NCBI GenBank assembly: GCA_916610825.1
Contig: OU744447.1
Span: 22,884,962-22,948,961 of the forward strand
Length of the DNA: 64,000 bases
Direction: 5' to 3'
Origin: Haliclystus octoradiatus
Lineage: Eukaryota > Cnidaria > Staurozoa > Stauromedusae > Haliclystidae
This document shows positions 34,603 to 48,100 of the stretch, piece after piece. The stretch's first letter is position 1. Each line of letters starts with the position of its first letter. The translations under genes were made by a program, and so were the position numbers. The notes beneath the pieces are model-generated. The model had not been told where the DNA came from, made no database searches, and saw only the letters and a list, made by a program, of their open reading frames with translations.

Positions 34603-36002
34603 GTAAGTAATAATAACTATTTGACATTAAGTGATAACAGAAACAACATTAACAACAACAGCAATAACAACAACAGGCAACAGCACAATTTCAATAGCTA
34701 TATTGAATATCTGATTACAAGAAATATTTTTATCAGCCTATTGGATTTTATTGGATCTGTCTAGGATGTTAATCAATTCTTTCAGGAAAAGAATTCAAAT
34801 AGTATAGTTCCACTAAAAAAAATAACTATATAAATAAATAAGTAAAACTTGACTATACAATGTTTGCATGAATGTTTGTACTAGACGAAATTTTCGACTT
34901 TGACCGCGAAATTCCTGTTTCGGTTGAAAATTGTTCGAAATTTTGAAATACGAGAACCCAACATGGCACCTGTCAGAAGTTAACATTTTAGTTTGCAAAT
35001 GTGCTACAATGTGTTACAATGTGTTATCTTACAATTACTTCGAAAAGGAATGAATAAGTTAAAAAGTATATAGCAAGGGCTTCTGGATTATAATTAATTT
35101 TCGAAGAAAGGAAAGACAACGCAACTTGTAATTGTTGGTAGAAGATATGAATATTTTGATTTCTAATGTTTTAATTTTCTGATCATTTTATAATTATGTT
35201 TGTGTTCCTTCGGTTTATGAGCAAATTTTATCAGATGATGATTGATCCTAAACTGACAATTGAAAGTTAACTTCTGTGTTTAGAACAGTCTTTTAAAAAG
35301 TATGTTGGACTGCATAATTAAATTGATTAGAGCACTCTAAAGGAATCTGTTGGAAATTTAGGAGCTAATCTCAAATAAATAACGATATATATTTATTGTA
35401 TGAAAAAATGTTACGTATGGCAACAAAATTCTGTTGAAGATTTGCGATATTTAAAGATAATATAACAAATATATATGCTGAATTTTATCTAGTAGTGACA
35501 CCATGGCAACATCGATGCAATATTCTGATTGGATTTCTTTTCCAAGTGAATCGCAAAAGAGTAGAAACAGGTCCCACAACATATTACAATGAAATTAATT
35601 GTCACGGCTGATTCTGCGTGGCTTCTACGTTACGCTACACATTATTATTAACTTTTATAGTCGTAAAAATCTCTAACTGTTAATAAAACTAACATAAACT
35701 ACAGATAGAATTATGTTGTTTGAAAAGTAATGAATTACAGGCTAAAATTAAGATAAAAGTAATTGATTATACAATAATTATAGTACTAAATATGTAATTG
35801 AGTACATCAATGAATTCTTTTAGTACGACTACTTACAGCCCTGATTGTATTGTAGATTATTCCTAAATGGAAAAATAAGATATTGAAATGAGGACTAGCA
35901 ATTCGACGGCTCTTGAAAGAACTGTTGAATTTCAGACTGCAAGAAGTATTTTTATCAGCCTATGAGATTTTATTGGATCTGTATAGGATTTTAATCAAGT
36001 CC
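34603..36002. other. Intron or intergenic sequence with one dispersed repeat
   Basis: 34856-35010 is repeated directly at 36473-36620 (GCATGAATGTTT, CTTTGACCGC, GGCACCTGT.AGAAGTT). Otherwise no feature. Confidence 0.45.
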
Positions 36003-36180
36003 TTTAAAATAAATTTAACTCACTCACAAATACGTTGTATATTTTCATAAAATGAGACTGTCTTCCAAATCCAAAAGTCATCCTAAATGTGGCCTCACTT
36101 CTGTTCATCACATGACTGATAGCCACAGTGTGATTGGCTGACATCAAATCAAAACCACATGACCAAATTTTACCAAATGT
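36003..36180 (-). repeat. Partial inverted copy of the MULE-type MITE
   Basis: It is the inverse of 33497-33650 (TTTAACTCACTCACAAATACG, GTGATTGGCTGACATC). It lacks both terminal repeats, so it is a fragment. Confidence 0.75.
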
Positions 36181-36472
36181 GATCAATGTGATCGAAATAA
36201 ACTTTGGATTCATTACATTTTGCTTGCGGTATCAAATGAAGCCCGACCTATCATATGCTTAATTGCTATTACTATTCTGTTGTATTCTATTGTATATTAT
36301 ACGTACATATAAGATCATTAAACTAACAATAACCATTATTTAGTATTGTTAAAGAAAAACATTATAAGAATGACGTCATAATCTAGCATACTTCTGAAAT
36401 CTGATTTTTTGATGCGTGTTTGAAAATGCTATAATAATCATTGTCCAAATTTCCTGTTTAGAAATTTGACGA

Positions 36473-36620
36473 TACAATGGTTGCATGAATGTTTCTTGTG
36501 AACTTGTCGATCTTACTTTGACCGCAAAATTTCTGTTGCCGTACGAAATATTTCGAAATTTTGAGATCTGAGAATCCAACGTGGCACCTGTAAGAAGTTT
36601 TACATTTGAGGGTTACATAT
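36473..36620 (+). repeat. Dispersed repeat, direct copy of 34856-35010
   Basis: Shared blocks GCATGAATGTTT, GACTTTGACCGC-like, TTCGAAATTTTGA, GGCACCTGT. No coding sequence. Confidence 0.6.
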
Positions 36621-36973
36621 GTTTGTAAAGGTTTCTCACTAAAACGTGTGGAATGATGATTTAAATCCCCCGGAGACAGTAACTTTTGCATATAGACCTA
36701 TTCTTATGCGATGAAAATATGTTTGAATAAACACAGAATGTTCTAATATAGCTTTTAATTTCCAGGTGCAGTTAAAGAAGATGAAGAATAGAGGTAAATT
36801 GTAATCAGCTGGATATATTAACAAAATCAAGGTAGACTGCAGTGGCTCGACGAACCCCTGATGTAGGAACCATAGATGAAGCTGGAGTATCATAACATAT
36901 GGATATATTATAGTAGTCCTTTAAATTCGATAAGCAAATCTTCCCACGCATGATTTATCATATCATTGTTAAA

Positions 36974-38905
36974 GTGGGAATAAACCCCCAGACTATCTTT
37001 ACACATGTGTGTGTGTGTGTAACTTTTATTTTGTTTCGTATTCAAAATGAGCAATATGCTCGTTTACAATGAAACGAAAGATCATACAGTTATTACATAA
37101 TAATTACAGTGTTACAAGTTACAACAAATAGGCTTATACAGAGTACAAAACTACGATTTACATAAACAATTTTTAACATTACATTTATTTTCTGTGATTT
37201 ACTGGTAACATCGTTCTAATAGGATGCCTTTACTCTCCATCGCTCTAGTGGTTTCCAGGATTGATTTGTTGAGTCCTTTTCCTTTCAGTTCTTTTATTGA
37301 ATCTGGCGTGGATCGCCATAACCTTGTTCCGGCTGCAACAAATGATTTTCTTTTTTCTTCGGTCTTATATTTTTGCGTCTGAATTCTAAATGGCCCTCGA
37401 AGAGAATACTTGCTTTTGACTGTCTTAAATAGATTGCTGATTAGCTTGGGTGTTGATGTTGTTATAGCTTGATGAAAAATGATTAATATGCGTGCTGTTC
37501 GCCTAACTAATAGGCTGTCCAATAGTTTGTTGTTTTTGATGTTTTGATCAATTGTTTTTGTGCTGGCACTGGAGAAAACAATGGCGTATTTTTTTTTCGA
37601 TCTGGAAATTATTTCTTGGTGAAAAATGCCTTCAAAGTGGTGTTTTGACCCAAATGTCGCTGAGGAAAAAAAAGGGATTGGATCTAGCTTTATGACGACA
37701 AAGTCACAAGTCGTGTGGTTTTTCTAATAGACTTTAGATCGGATTAATCACGCGATGTTAGGTTTGAGATGGCGTAGCTCTGTAACAGCAATCTATTATT
37801 CTCTCTCACAAAACTGAGGTAAGGAAGAACATATAAACTCAAGAGTAGCAAAATTCCAGATGATTTAATGATTTTAAAGTTCACGAATTTGAAGAAAATA
37901 AAAATCAGAAATATTTCATTCGTAGCGCACGTTATACAGATTATATTTTGACATATCATTCTCACACATATTTAACACATAACAAAAGATTCTCTGGTGA
38001 CCACAAAAGCTAGCTAAGTAGAATTTATTGTTTGTAAGCATATGTCTGGACTGAAAATCGAGTATTCTTTTGAGCGTAAATATCAAAATGTACGGTGGGA
38101 AACGCTATTAAAGGTTGGTTTACAGTCCTCTTTTCACAGAAACGAAATCTGTCCATCTGATTTATCGTATCTGTAGAAAGGTATTTTGTGCAAAGTAGCT
38201 TATGCACTGTATTACTGCATCCTATAAACTACAGACTGTGACATGATGCTAACATATGTTCTACTTTCTAGCCAAAGGAATGAATGCTAGACAAGTAAAA
38301 CAATTTGGTGGCGTATGTGTAATCAGGAACGAGACTTCACATTGCAAAACCCTAATTTTGTTAATCAGATAACGTTGATAGAGAGGGTAACAATTTATGC
38401 TATGAAGATATACCGCAAAACCGAAAAATGATAGAATATGCATTACTGTAGTTCTAGTATATGGCTGTAAACTTGAATAAGAACGTCCAAGCCCTCATAT
38501 CATTTTTGTACTATTTTCCGATATTTTATAGAATTTTACAGTGTAATGTACTGAAGAATTTTCGATGGTTTTATAATAATTGAATGCTTGGTAAATAAAT
38601 GATGAACACTTTGTTAGACTATTGTGTGTAATATATCTATCTACAGTCGTATAAACTATACGATTCCGTGGTTTAAGTTTTACTAGACAAACATCGATTT
38701 CGAACTTAAATTTTGAAATGATAATTGAAAAATGTCTATTTAATAATTTGGTAATACTGAAATAAATCCGAAAAAGTACAATTAATACTTTGCAGTACCA
38801 TCTATCTCGAGGAAAAGTCGTCTGTGCATGACAATGCAAATCGAGTCAGTTTACATTCACATCTAGATCATGAAAAGGATATCTTCTAGAAATATTTACT
38901 CGAGA
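36974..38905 (+). mobile_element. Long-TIR DNA transposon, copy A, broken
   Basis: Begins GTGGGAATAAACCCCCAGAC like the terminal repeats of copy B (48425-50447). Its TIR is interrupted by a LINE at 37005-37570. From 37571 to about 38905 it matches the reverse complement of copy B closely, then the match stops, so the right end is missing. No transposase is recognised. Frames conserved between copies (for example 38207-38025 minus) may simply reflect high identity. Confidence 0.75.
37005..37570 (-). pseudogene. LINE 3' fragment nested in transposon copy A
   Basis: Same family as 28194-32010: the 3' end has the TG/CA tail (37005-37020), then a TTTATTTTGTTTCGTATTCA-like block, and the C-terminal frame 37522-37199 (SFVAAGTRLWR, PKLISNLFKTVKSKYS). 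It replaced about 13 bp of the transposon's terminal repeat. Confidence 0.8.
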
Positions 38906-39344
38906 ACAACTTGCTTTTGTTGCAAACAGTCTTTGTTGTTACTCACAATGGTCAAGGGTCGCTTATGGTTCTTTAAGCTAGAATGCACTGCATGGTGCTG
39001 TGAATTTTATACTGAGTGTACATTTAGAGCAATGTTACGTATTTTTATTGCTATTATCAAATCGTTTTACCGTTTTCTGGTTATTTATAGGATATTGTCA
39101 TTATTTCAAAATATGCATTCACAATGAAAGCATGCCCCAAAGCCCGTTTAGCGAAGAAAACTCGCCAACGACAAAACTGGAAGCCCATATTTCTGAATTT
39201 CAGTTAGCTACATCAGCTAAAGTCGACTCATCTGAGCCACGGCAAGGCCCATCTAGCCTCAATCAAAGCGATGTTTCAGGTGTTATCAGTGCGCTTGCAC
39301 CATATTGGTCAATCCGTTCAAATTTCAATTTGGAGTTCTAAAAA

Positions 39345-40540
39345 GACTTTATCCTTTATGGACATCGTATGTTGGTCCCATAAACTGTGAACTATTCAGA
39401 AACGCCATTCTGCACACGAAGGACGAAGGCTTTGACTCGGGTTCAGCAAAGTGTCTATATCAACAATGCCATCAGAACTTTTAATGAATGTGCTGAAAAT
39501 GGCCCAAGACTTCAGAAAGAACCAATCATGTCAAACAAACTACCAACCAACCCTGGTGAATCAATTGCGACTGACCTCGTATTACATGGCGGTAGATACT
39601 TATTTCGTGATCACTGATAAATTCTGTGGTTGAACACTAACTGTTGATTGAGGTAGAGGAGTGAACTTTGTACACATGATCAATGTTCTTCTTTGATTGT
39701 TTTGTATCATGGGAATCCATGGGAGTCCCTCTGGAAAATGAATGTTTTATAAATTAGAACTGAATTTTAGACAAATAAAGATTAGGATTGAGATTAGGAT
39801 TTAGATTAAAATTATGATTCAAGATAGAGATTTAGATTAAATTTAGATAAAGATTATGTTAAATGTGCATGTAAAATGAATGAACTGTGACGTATTTTTC
39901 TGTTATTGATTTATGTTACCAAAAAGACTTATGTTTAGGAAGTGATTACGTAAAATATTGTAATTGTCATCACGTAGATTTATTTTAAAAGCTAGTGTAA
40001 CCTGATATTTGTTATCATTTTATCGGCAAACGTTTAGAATAACGGAGTAACCAAGTAAATCAAACAGAAGTTGAATTATATCATCGATCGTCAAGAAATT
40101 ATATACATTAGTAAAAGTCAGATTGTTACATCATTATCTATATTCATATTATTTTATTATTACTAGTTTATTGTTATAATTATATTTTATTATTATCATT
40201 ATTATTGTTTTACAAGAAAATTTGCATCAAATAGTACTGACTATTCTTTGAAAAGCGAAAACTTGTATCTAAAACCTGGTATTTAATCAAAAGACTTTAA
40301 GAAAAACAAACTACCCTCTGTGCATGACATCTAATGATTGCCCACAATTCACCAGTAAACAATTTTCAGATTTTGAAAGGATTGGTCTGTCAATCATGAT
40401 CTCAATCACAATATCATCCCAAACCTAATGGATATGCGGGAGCAGCAATGAAGTCCATGAAAGCCAATGTCAAGAAAGCTATCACAAACAGTCGCCTCCA
40501 AATTGAATCATTTTTCAAAGATAATCTAGAATATCTTAAT
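39345..40540 (+). pseudogene. Gypsy integrase relic in two pieces
   Basis: At 39345-39635: FILYGHRMLVP, then VYINNAIRTFNECAENGPRLQKEPI and GESIATDL(V)LHGGRY, matching the zinc-binding region and first catalytic strand of gypsy integrases with missing residues. At about 40400-40520: HPKPNGYAGAAMKSMKANVKKAI, matching the later NG.AE..V..MK region with the Glu replaced by Gly. 39640-40390 between them is non-coding and partly GATTTAGATTA-like simple repeat. Confidence 0.65.
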
Positions 40541-41294
40541 ACACCTGTAATATATCTAATAATAGCTCATGTCTAGTCAAGCCAGCTAATGTCTAGCTTA
40601 TCATACGTTATTGTTAACGGACTGTTTAGTATTTAAGTTTATTTATTGGGCTTTTTGTTTTCCGGTGATGCAGAAAATTCATTTTTATTGTTTATGTCAT
40701 TTTTCTCAGGCGTGCGGAAATGATATAAAAAAATCTGATTGGCTGAGACGGAAAATATTTTCGCTCTTTTTTGCTGACCAATTTTACTGGCTACAGAATA
40801 GAATGAAATATGTTGAGAAAGCATGATATGTCTAGTTTAAATATTTCCCAGTAAAGTATTATACCACAGGTCAGGCTGATGTGTACCTCCACCCAAAGTA
40901 CTGTCCTGCAAAGTTATCTTATGTAACGTATCATTTTAGCTATTTGTTCCATATGATAGGTTTGACGTTTGTCATGAGTTTCCCATTTATCACAATGTAT
41001 TCATCCTGCAAATACCATAAAGCAGGTACAGTTTGTAATATGTGTCATCTTCTATGGCTGGGACGAAAAATGCTGTAGATTGCCGACAAATGTTAAGCTT
41101 TGGAAAGCAAGAATCATGACTACATTTTTGTTCACTTTGCTTGTTTCATATAATACTGTATAATATCATAGTACTGCAAAAGTGAAACTGGGTTCTCATA
41201 TATACTTCACTTGCCCTGGTCATGTGCGTACTTTATGTGTCTCCCGATGTGTCTATATCATTCTGAGAAAATGTACACATTGTTTGCTTCATAG

Positions 41295-41653
41295 GACGCT
41301 TTCGTCACGATAGAACTGGCCTCTGTATTGGACACAACAAGACTTCATCAGCTCTCATACTATCTGAGCACTGCGATGAAGAATTTGAATTTTGGAACGA
41401 TCGAATTTATTTGGCAAACTCATTGGAATGCATGGATCCTCTTTCAACAGCAGTTTATGCAAAAATCAAAATGACAAGTAATTGTGTTGGCAATCCTCTA
41501 TCAAAGATGAAGTATAACAAGGAAAACAAAACTATTGATCAACTTGAGTCTGATTTCTGTGTTCATGCTGTTGGAGGAAATGAACATGCAGGAACTGCAA
41601 TGGATACGTATGATAACTGTCCCTTACCCCACGTTACTTTCACGCTCATTTAA
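41295..41653 (+). CDS. Exon for a Cys-rich lectin-like (beta-trefoil-type) domain
   Basis: Acceptor TTGCTTCATAG|GA, phase 1, then 119 codons to TAA at 41651. Three internal repeats are visible: RHDRTGLCIGHN..SSALILSEHC, ..NSLECMDP...KIKMTSNC and ESDFCVHAVGG...TAMDTYDNC. Each carries a C-(V/I/M)-x2 start and a closing Cys, as in extracellular lectin-like repeat domains (H.SGKC.H pattern). Likely the last exon of a secreted protein. The upstream PAN exon at 34261 ends in phase 0, so at least one more exon is needed if they belong together. Function unknown. Confidence 0.55.
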
Positions 41654-41934
41654 ATGTGTGTATTCTGTTGCACAAAATAACATTTTCCGATGCTATGCTC
41701 TAGTTTACTTATCGTCACTACTATAGCAGTTACCGTAATCATGTAATGAGCCTCACAAACACAAATACACGGGCAGCTACAAAGATTAATGAAATTTTGA
41801 AAATGTATTGAAATTGCAAATGATTACAGAATTTAATTATATATATATTATATTCATATGTATACATAACAATATACAATATTGAAGATGCACGCAAGTT
41901 GTAATATATAATGCAATATGATTGCTTTACAGAT

Positions 41935-42600
41935 GAGGATTTAAATTTGGGGTAGAAAGATAAAATGTGTAGGGTCTTGCTATTAAATATACATGTATTC
42001 AACGAGTTATAAAATAATCGCTTTGTTTATGTGTTACTTTTTATTGAATGACATTTATCTTTCCCTGTGAAACTTATTTCATCAATATTCTTATTGATAA
42101 AATGTTACATAACCCTTTCATACTGCACACCATAACTCGGGTTCAACCAAGTTACTGTAACTGGGGATAATGTGGTTGTGCTCTTGTAAATCAAGGTCAA
42201 AATTGGGACATATTAATGCGCATAAAAGACTTTGACGCGACGCTTAATAACTGCTATATAAGATAAAATCCGATAAAAGCTTACAAGATTGCCAGAAATG
42301 CATCAAACATTTTAATGGTAAAAGCTATTTAGGTAAAACAATATAAAAAGCTTTCATCAGATTTTTTGGCAGAACTTGAAAACCAACCTAGTTAAGAGTA
42401 TTTATGAAAATTCTTTATCGTGATATTCCTTGATATACTTACTCAACTGAAAAATGTTTATCTTTGTTTGTACAATAGCCTGTTTTAAACCATATTTATC
42501 TCATCCACGTGTTATTCCCCATGCGCATCTTATACGGTTTGACACAAGTTGGCTTTCACACTATAAACTAACCCAGATCGAATCTACCTCGTGACGGTTG
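41935..42600 (-). repeat. Dispersed repeat; carries the empty site of the 60987 transposon
   Basis: Inverted homologue of 60830-60986 plus 62318-62720. In this copy the two parts are continuous, which shows what the locus looked like before the TTAA element inserted at 61-62 kb. Non-coding. Confidence 0.75.
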
Positions 42601-43399
42601 CTAAAACCATAGGGTTCAATAGATTACCTATGCCATTGATAAATTTTAAAGAAAAATATATAAAACATGGGCATCCATAATGGCTGACGATTACGACACC
42701 AAAAGTTGCGTGAATATTTTGAATAATAATCAGAAAATAAAATAATTTTTTCTTCAAAAATCCAAAAATGCTGACTGGAATTATTTTAATTCAAAATCAA
42801 CATTTATGCTTGTTCATTTATCATTGTATAATCAATTGTCTATGCTCGAGTAAAGGCATATTACCGGTGCAAAAGCAAAAAAGAACATCAAAATGAATTA
42901 TAACAAAGTTTATTTGAATAGATGGAAAAATATCCACAAAATCGTACAAATATGAAATCCTGCCAAGATGTTGTATTCACTTTTTATAAGCCTAAAATTG
43001 TTAACATTAATTTTTTGTTGCCAGAAGTTGCAAAGCAATTCCTAACAAATATCCAACAATCTTGTTAATTGTTTCCCAAACATTTCTCTAAAACTTGAAA
43101 ATGCTTCCCAAAATATTCCAAAAATATAGAAATTTTCAAATTTTTCAATTTTTCTACAAGCTCTTCAAAGTTCTTTAAATTGCTAAATTCACTTGAAAGT
43201 CAAATAGGGACTCAGATATCTGGAATTTCCTACACAATATTAGTTTCTCCACTGGAATATCGACCCCGCAAAAATGTCACGTATACTATGTAGCTGTCCA
43301 TGGGAGTTAGCCTCCCTCCCGGATACCCAGAACTTTCTGATTATCAATTTCCTTGTATGTCATCGTGTTTTCCGCACCCAAGATTATTCCTTTCCAAAA
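42600..43399. other. Stretch without a recognised feature
   Basis: AT-rich sequence; no frame with a recognisable domain. Confidence 0.45.
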
Positions 43400-43570
43400 C
43401 AGATTTGTGTTACGTGGGTTCGTGAGTATAGTTCGCAAGTTTGGTCACCGTCACGAAAAAAAGACCTTGATTCAATCGAATCAGTTTAAAGAAAAGCTAC
43501 TTAGAGAATTATTTACTATATTGTAGATTCGTATAAGAAGTCGTTTACCTATGACTTTCAATGGAAAAGT
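43400..43570 (+). pseudogene. Small LINE RT fragment
   Basis: The plus strand reads VREYSSQVWSPSRKKDLDSIESV, the common RT C-terminal wording (YVRP.LE...VWSP...K....IE.VQ), followed by stops. Confidence 0.55.
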
Positions 43571-43904
43571 TAATAGAAATAATATTGAAATTTTATTATG
43601 ATTTTGAACAACATTTTGGCTACTAAGAAAATGTAAATCAAAAAGGGATTGTTTGGTGTATGAAATGCTATATATGAAATAAATCAAACAATCTCTGAAT
43701 ATACAGCAAGACTCAATTAGGTCCCTAGTGTTTTAAGTAATTTATAATAATAATTTAATCTATTTTTTATCTTTTATTATAGATATTTGTAAAAATGTGT
43801 TACTTTTTAACTTGAAAATGGCAAACGTTGAATCCCGCCGAAACGTTGTTCAATTTCTTAATAAAACTTCAACATTGTTACTATAGACTTTTTCATTGAA
43901 ATAT

Positions 43905-44860
43905 ATTGTATGTATGTATGTATATATATTTTGTTTTAACTGAAATGGTTAATACAGGCGTATCGATATGATGTGATATGATATATTTGTCGGTAAAGAT
44001 CAATACTAACTGGCAGATAGAGGAAGGTGTTAGCCTTCACTTACATACAGCCATAAAGTACATATTACTAAGTTTAAAAACACATAGTTAGAAGAATTGA
44101 ATGGAAAGGCAATGGAAAATAAACATCTACAATGCTTTGATAAATCAATTACATCTAATGTTAATTTGGAGGTTGCCAACGTTGGTGCAATTACAATTTC
44201 GTTTCGTAGGTCGTTCCACACGAAATGACTCGTGAACAGTAAAAGTTCTTGATATTACTGTTAACATTATGATGGACCTGCATGCTTTTCAGTTTTAGAC
44301 TATGCCCATTTCCCACGCATGTTATGATTGTTAACATAGAAGGTAAATAGTTCATTTATATCTACAAGGTTATTTAATACTTGGTAAATTAAATATAAAT
44401 CAAATTTGATCCTTCTAAATTCAAGAGTTTATAATTGTAATGAATTAAACGGTCATGGCAGTCTATATATGGTATCATTCCAGCCTTGTGAATACGTCGA
44501 GTATATTTACGTTGTACTCTTTCGATTTTTTAATGTCTTTGACAAGATAGGGTGACCATACGGGAGTATCCGATTCTAAAATGAATCGGTCGAATTCTAG
44601 GTGTTGTTTTACAATGATTGACACACTGGCACATTATATGTGTTATTTTACAATGATTGACACACTGGCATATTATACTACAATAATTAAAGTAAGATTA
44701 AATTCAATAAGTGAATCGATTCAGTATGAATACCACAAAACTCATCCAAGTTGATTCAAATGGTAGTAAAAGTATTTAAATTTTGTAATGGAGACAATAG
44801 ACTCGGCTAGTTTGTTCCAGACAGATACTGTCCTGAACAAAATGAATATAATGAGAAATC
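43905..44860 (-). pseudogene. LINE C-terminal fragments
   Basis: On the minus strand from about 44590: LESDTPVWSPYLVKDIKKIERVQRK-like wording, HKAGMIPYIDC, and at 44221-44030 VWNDLRNEIVIAP. A second small piece at 44860-44700 reads SVWNKLAESIV. The tail is a TGTA repeat at 43905-43930. Stops throughout. 44604-44680 holds a short tandem duplication (TTTTACAATGATTGACACAC). Confidence 0.6.
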
Positions 44861-45188
44861 ACATTTTGGTGTCATTGACGGAAATATTTTCATATTGTGT
44901 GTTCATATTCATTTTCATATTTAATATATTCATATTTCTATATCTAGACATAGACGGATATTTCGAATATGGTTTCTTATAAAATAATATTGATCCTCAG
45001 TAAGAGCATCGTAAGAGTTAACATACAATCAACGTCTTGTTAATATATAGACCTGGAAAGCCTGAAGTTTCGTAGTATATACTGTGATTGTGAAATAGTT
45101 TCCAATGTGACATTGTTTGTGGCCATCGTCTGTCGCTACCGAAGGTGTACAAATAAGCCATATGCTCAATTGGATATGGATCATAACA

Positions 45189-48100
45189 GCTATCGGAACT
45201 GTGCTGTAGCTATTTGTCCGTCCCCAAAAGATGACGATATCATATATAATTGCTTCCTGAATGGTCCATAATTTCATTATAAATGGGTTCAGGCTTGCTA
45301 CCGTCAAGACAAAGTAAACTCTGCAACTGCTAGGCTCTGCTCAAATCATTTTTCTGGTGAATCTTACAAGCGTGATTTTGAACATGAAACTTGCCAATTC
45401 GAAAAAAGTTAAAAGATAATTCTGTTCCTTCGCTACATCTTAGGCCATCACAAGCAGAGCAAAAACCAGCGGCGAAATTAAGGTATGTGATTACCCTTTA
45501 ATTAATATCAATACGTGTGTCAGAGAATAGTGATTTCCTGCGTACTTAAATTCTCTGTTTATTTATTTTTATATAACAATGAAGCTAATGCAACGAAGAG
45601 ATATCGAAAGTCTGTTTGATAGAGCTCATTGATTCTCCATTGAAACCCTAAACCCGTTGCCCCTGATCATGGAAATAGTTACAACACATCGAATGATAAC
45701 AATACAATGATTGATGCACAGGTCCAAGTTGATTCAGACTTACTTGGATCGAAATATAAACAAGATCAAACGATCAAAGCCTTGAAAATAAAATTATGCA
45801 AAGCAAAGGATAAGGTAAGCAGATAACATAGACTTGAAAAAACAACACAACAAATCATTTTATAACTTATTTATAACAATTGTTACAATAATATGCAAAC
45901 TTGATAAATTTATGAATAAAAAAATACTGAATTTCAATAATGAGTTTCCAAACAAATTACTTCTCGTTTAGATCAAATCAAGAAATGCTGAAATAAAAAG
46001 GTTGAAAAATTAGCATCAAAATCAAACCTTAAGAAATCTGTTGAACAAGAACTGAAAAAGCATTTTAGTGGAGTGCAAGTGCAATGCATAATAGGTGATT
46101 AAATAAAATGTAAGCAATGGGGTGATGATATAGTTGTCGGTCTATTGATACGTTGCATGTTATAAAAACACATATCGATTAATACGGAGGTGGAACATAA
46201 TCCCATTACCAGGAATTTCTACATTGCGTAAATGGATTCATAAATTCAATTGTGCATCAGGATTTCAGAAGGATGTGCTCACTGGTAAGCAGATGGTGAA
46301 AATAATTAATTTTAAGAAATAGAACAAAAATTGAAAACAAAGTGTTCACGCTTACATAATATTAATTTACAGTGATCAGCAAGACATTCCAAGCCTGTCA
46401 TAAGAATGCTGAATGGAAAAAGCTATTTGTAATATCTTTTGACGAAATGAAGACGAGAGAATCAGTAGAATATGATCAACAGCAAGACAAAGTTTACGGC
46501 AATTCCAAATATATGCAGGTTGTAATGATTAGGGGCTTGGTATCAGCTTGGAAGCAGCCAATCTATTTTGAATTTGATGTTACAAAGACAAAAGAGCTTC
46601 TACTTACGATCATTGAAGCTGCAGAGGGTGTGGGATGTTGTGTTGCTGCCATCAATTGTGCCATCAATCAAAGGTCTGCTAACAAGTCTTGGAATCACTC
46701 CAAATACATATGCTGTCAAGCATCCAGTAGATGAGACGAGCGATATTTTTGCATTTCCTGATGCACCACAAATGCTGAAGCTGTCGAGGAATCACCTTTT
46801 GGATACTGGATATGAAATACCTGGAAAATTCAAAATTGTTTTCAGCTTACTGACAATGGTGAACTTAAGTAAGTATGATGCTGAGTTTGGATCAGTTATA
46901 GCTAGTAGCTAGTGACAGACGTGCTGACAAGATGGGGTTAGCCAATTTTTTAAATGATTTTAGTGTGTTTTGTTCGATTTTTTTCCAAGTGTAGCACTGA
47001 AACAATTTCTCCATGGGGCAAGTATGGAGGGAATATTCCTGAAATTACAAAGGGTCCCTTCCTCTCTCTCTGCGGCCTTGTGTGGTGCATATATATCATC
47101 TAATATTGAATTTTTTATCAACAGAATACATCACAAACTTAAACCGTATCACCTGACTTTGAAAGGAAACGAAATACAAAAAGTTTGGCCGGCAGTTCAA
47201 CTCCTCTCGCACACAACTGCCACTGCAATTCGCTTCCTATTTAGTGAGAATTCTGCAAAAGCCGATCTTGTTGAGCTTTGCAACAGCTGGTTTGGTATTA
47301 TGAATAATACGGGGTAAGGGAAAGCATATATGACATTATCTATTTTACATGTAATACTGGACTTCCTATAAACATATTGCAAATCTCATGTTTGTTTGTG
47401 AATCCACTCTCTTCGTTAGTAGATTCACTTATCATTTGGTCACCATCTAGATATGTATTGGTAACGAATAAATCTTATCATCAAAACCTTAATTTGATCA
47501 TTATTGATTTGTTACAGGTCACCAGAAAAACCAAAGTGTGGATACGGTGTCAATATTGAAAAACAAAATCAGATATTGAACAAGATGATTGATACATGCA
47601 TGGATATGAGGAAGGTATAATATATATGCAACATAATTATGCACCAAAACCAGCTGACAAGCATTACCCTGTTATAAAGGGCATTTTATACATTAGGCAC
47701 CACAATGACTACAAAACGTACTCCAATATAAAAGACCTGTTGTTAATTGTTCAACTAAATCAAAATAAATCAGAGTTTCATAATATTAGGACACAGATCG
47801 CTATTGGCAGACCAAGCAAAAACCATGGCAAATTTCAGATTGTTTTTTATTCAGTTTTTCAGATAGTTATGATGAAGGAAATACAAATCAATACCAAGAG
47901 TGCAATCCAGCAAAAACGAAAGCAGGCTCTGCTCCCTTTTCAAAAAGGTATAATAACATCTACACGTTCCCTAATGGCATTATTCAACTGGATTAAGGAT
48001 AAAAAAGGTTCAAAGTACATTACAATAAACCACCTGAATCAGGACATTGTGGAAATTCTTTTTAGTCGCATTCGAAGCCTTGATGGAACATATGACCATC

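Noticed and set aside
38025..38207. Frame conserved between transposon copies A (minus) and B (49751-49951 plus)
   Set aside because: The copies are so similar that frame conservation is expected without selection; the frames are short and unlike any known protein.
38870..39341. Plus-strand frames next to the end of transposon copy A
   Set aside because: No recognisable domain; the stretch lies between a transposon end and a gypsy integrase relic.
40881..40922. Possible short exon (TACTGTCCTGCAAAG...) with a YCP motif like the microexon of the FReD gene
   Set aside because: Weak acceptor without a pyrimidine tract and its donor would be phase 0, which does not lead into the phase-1 exon at 41295.
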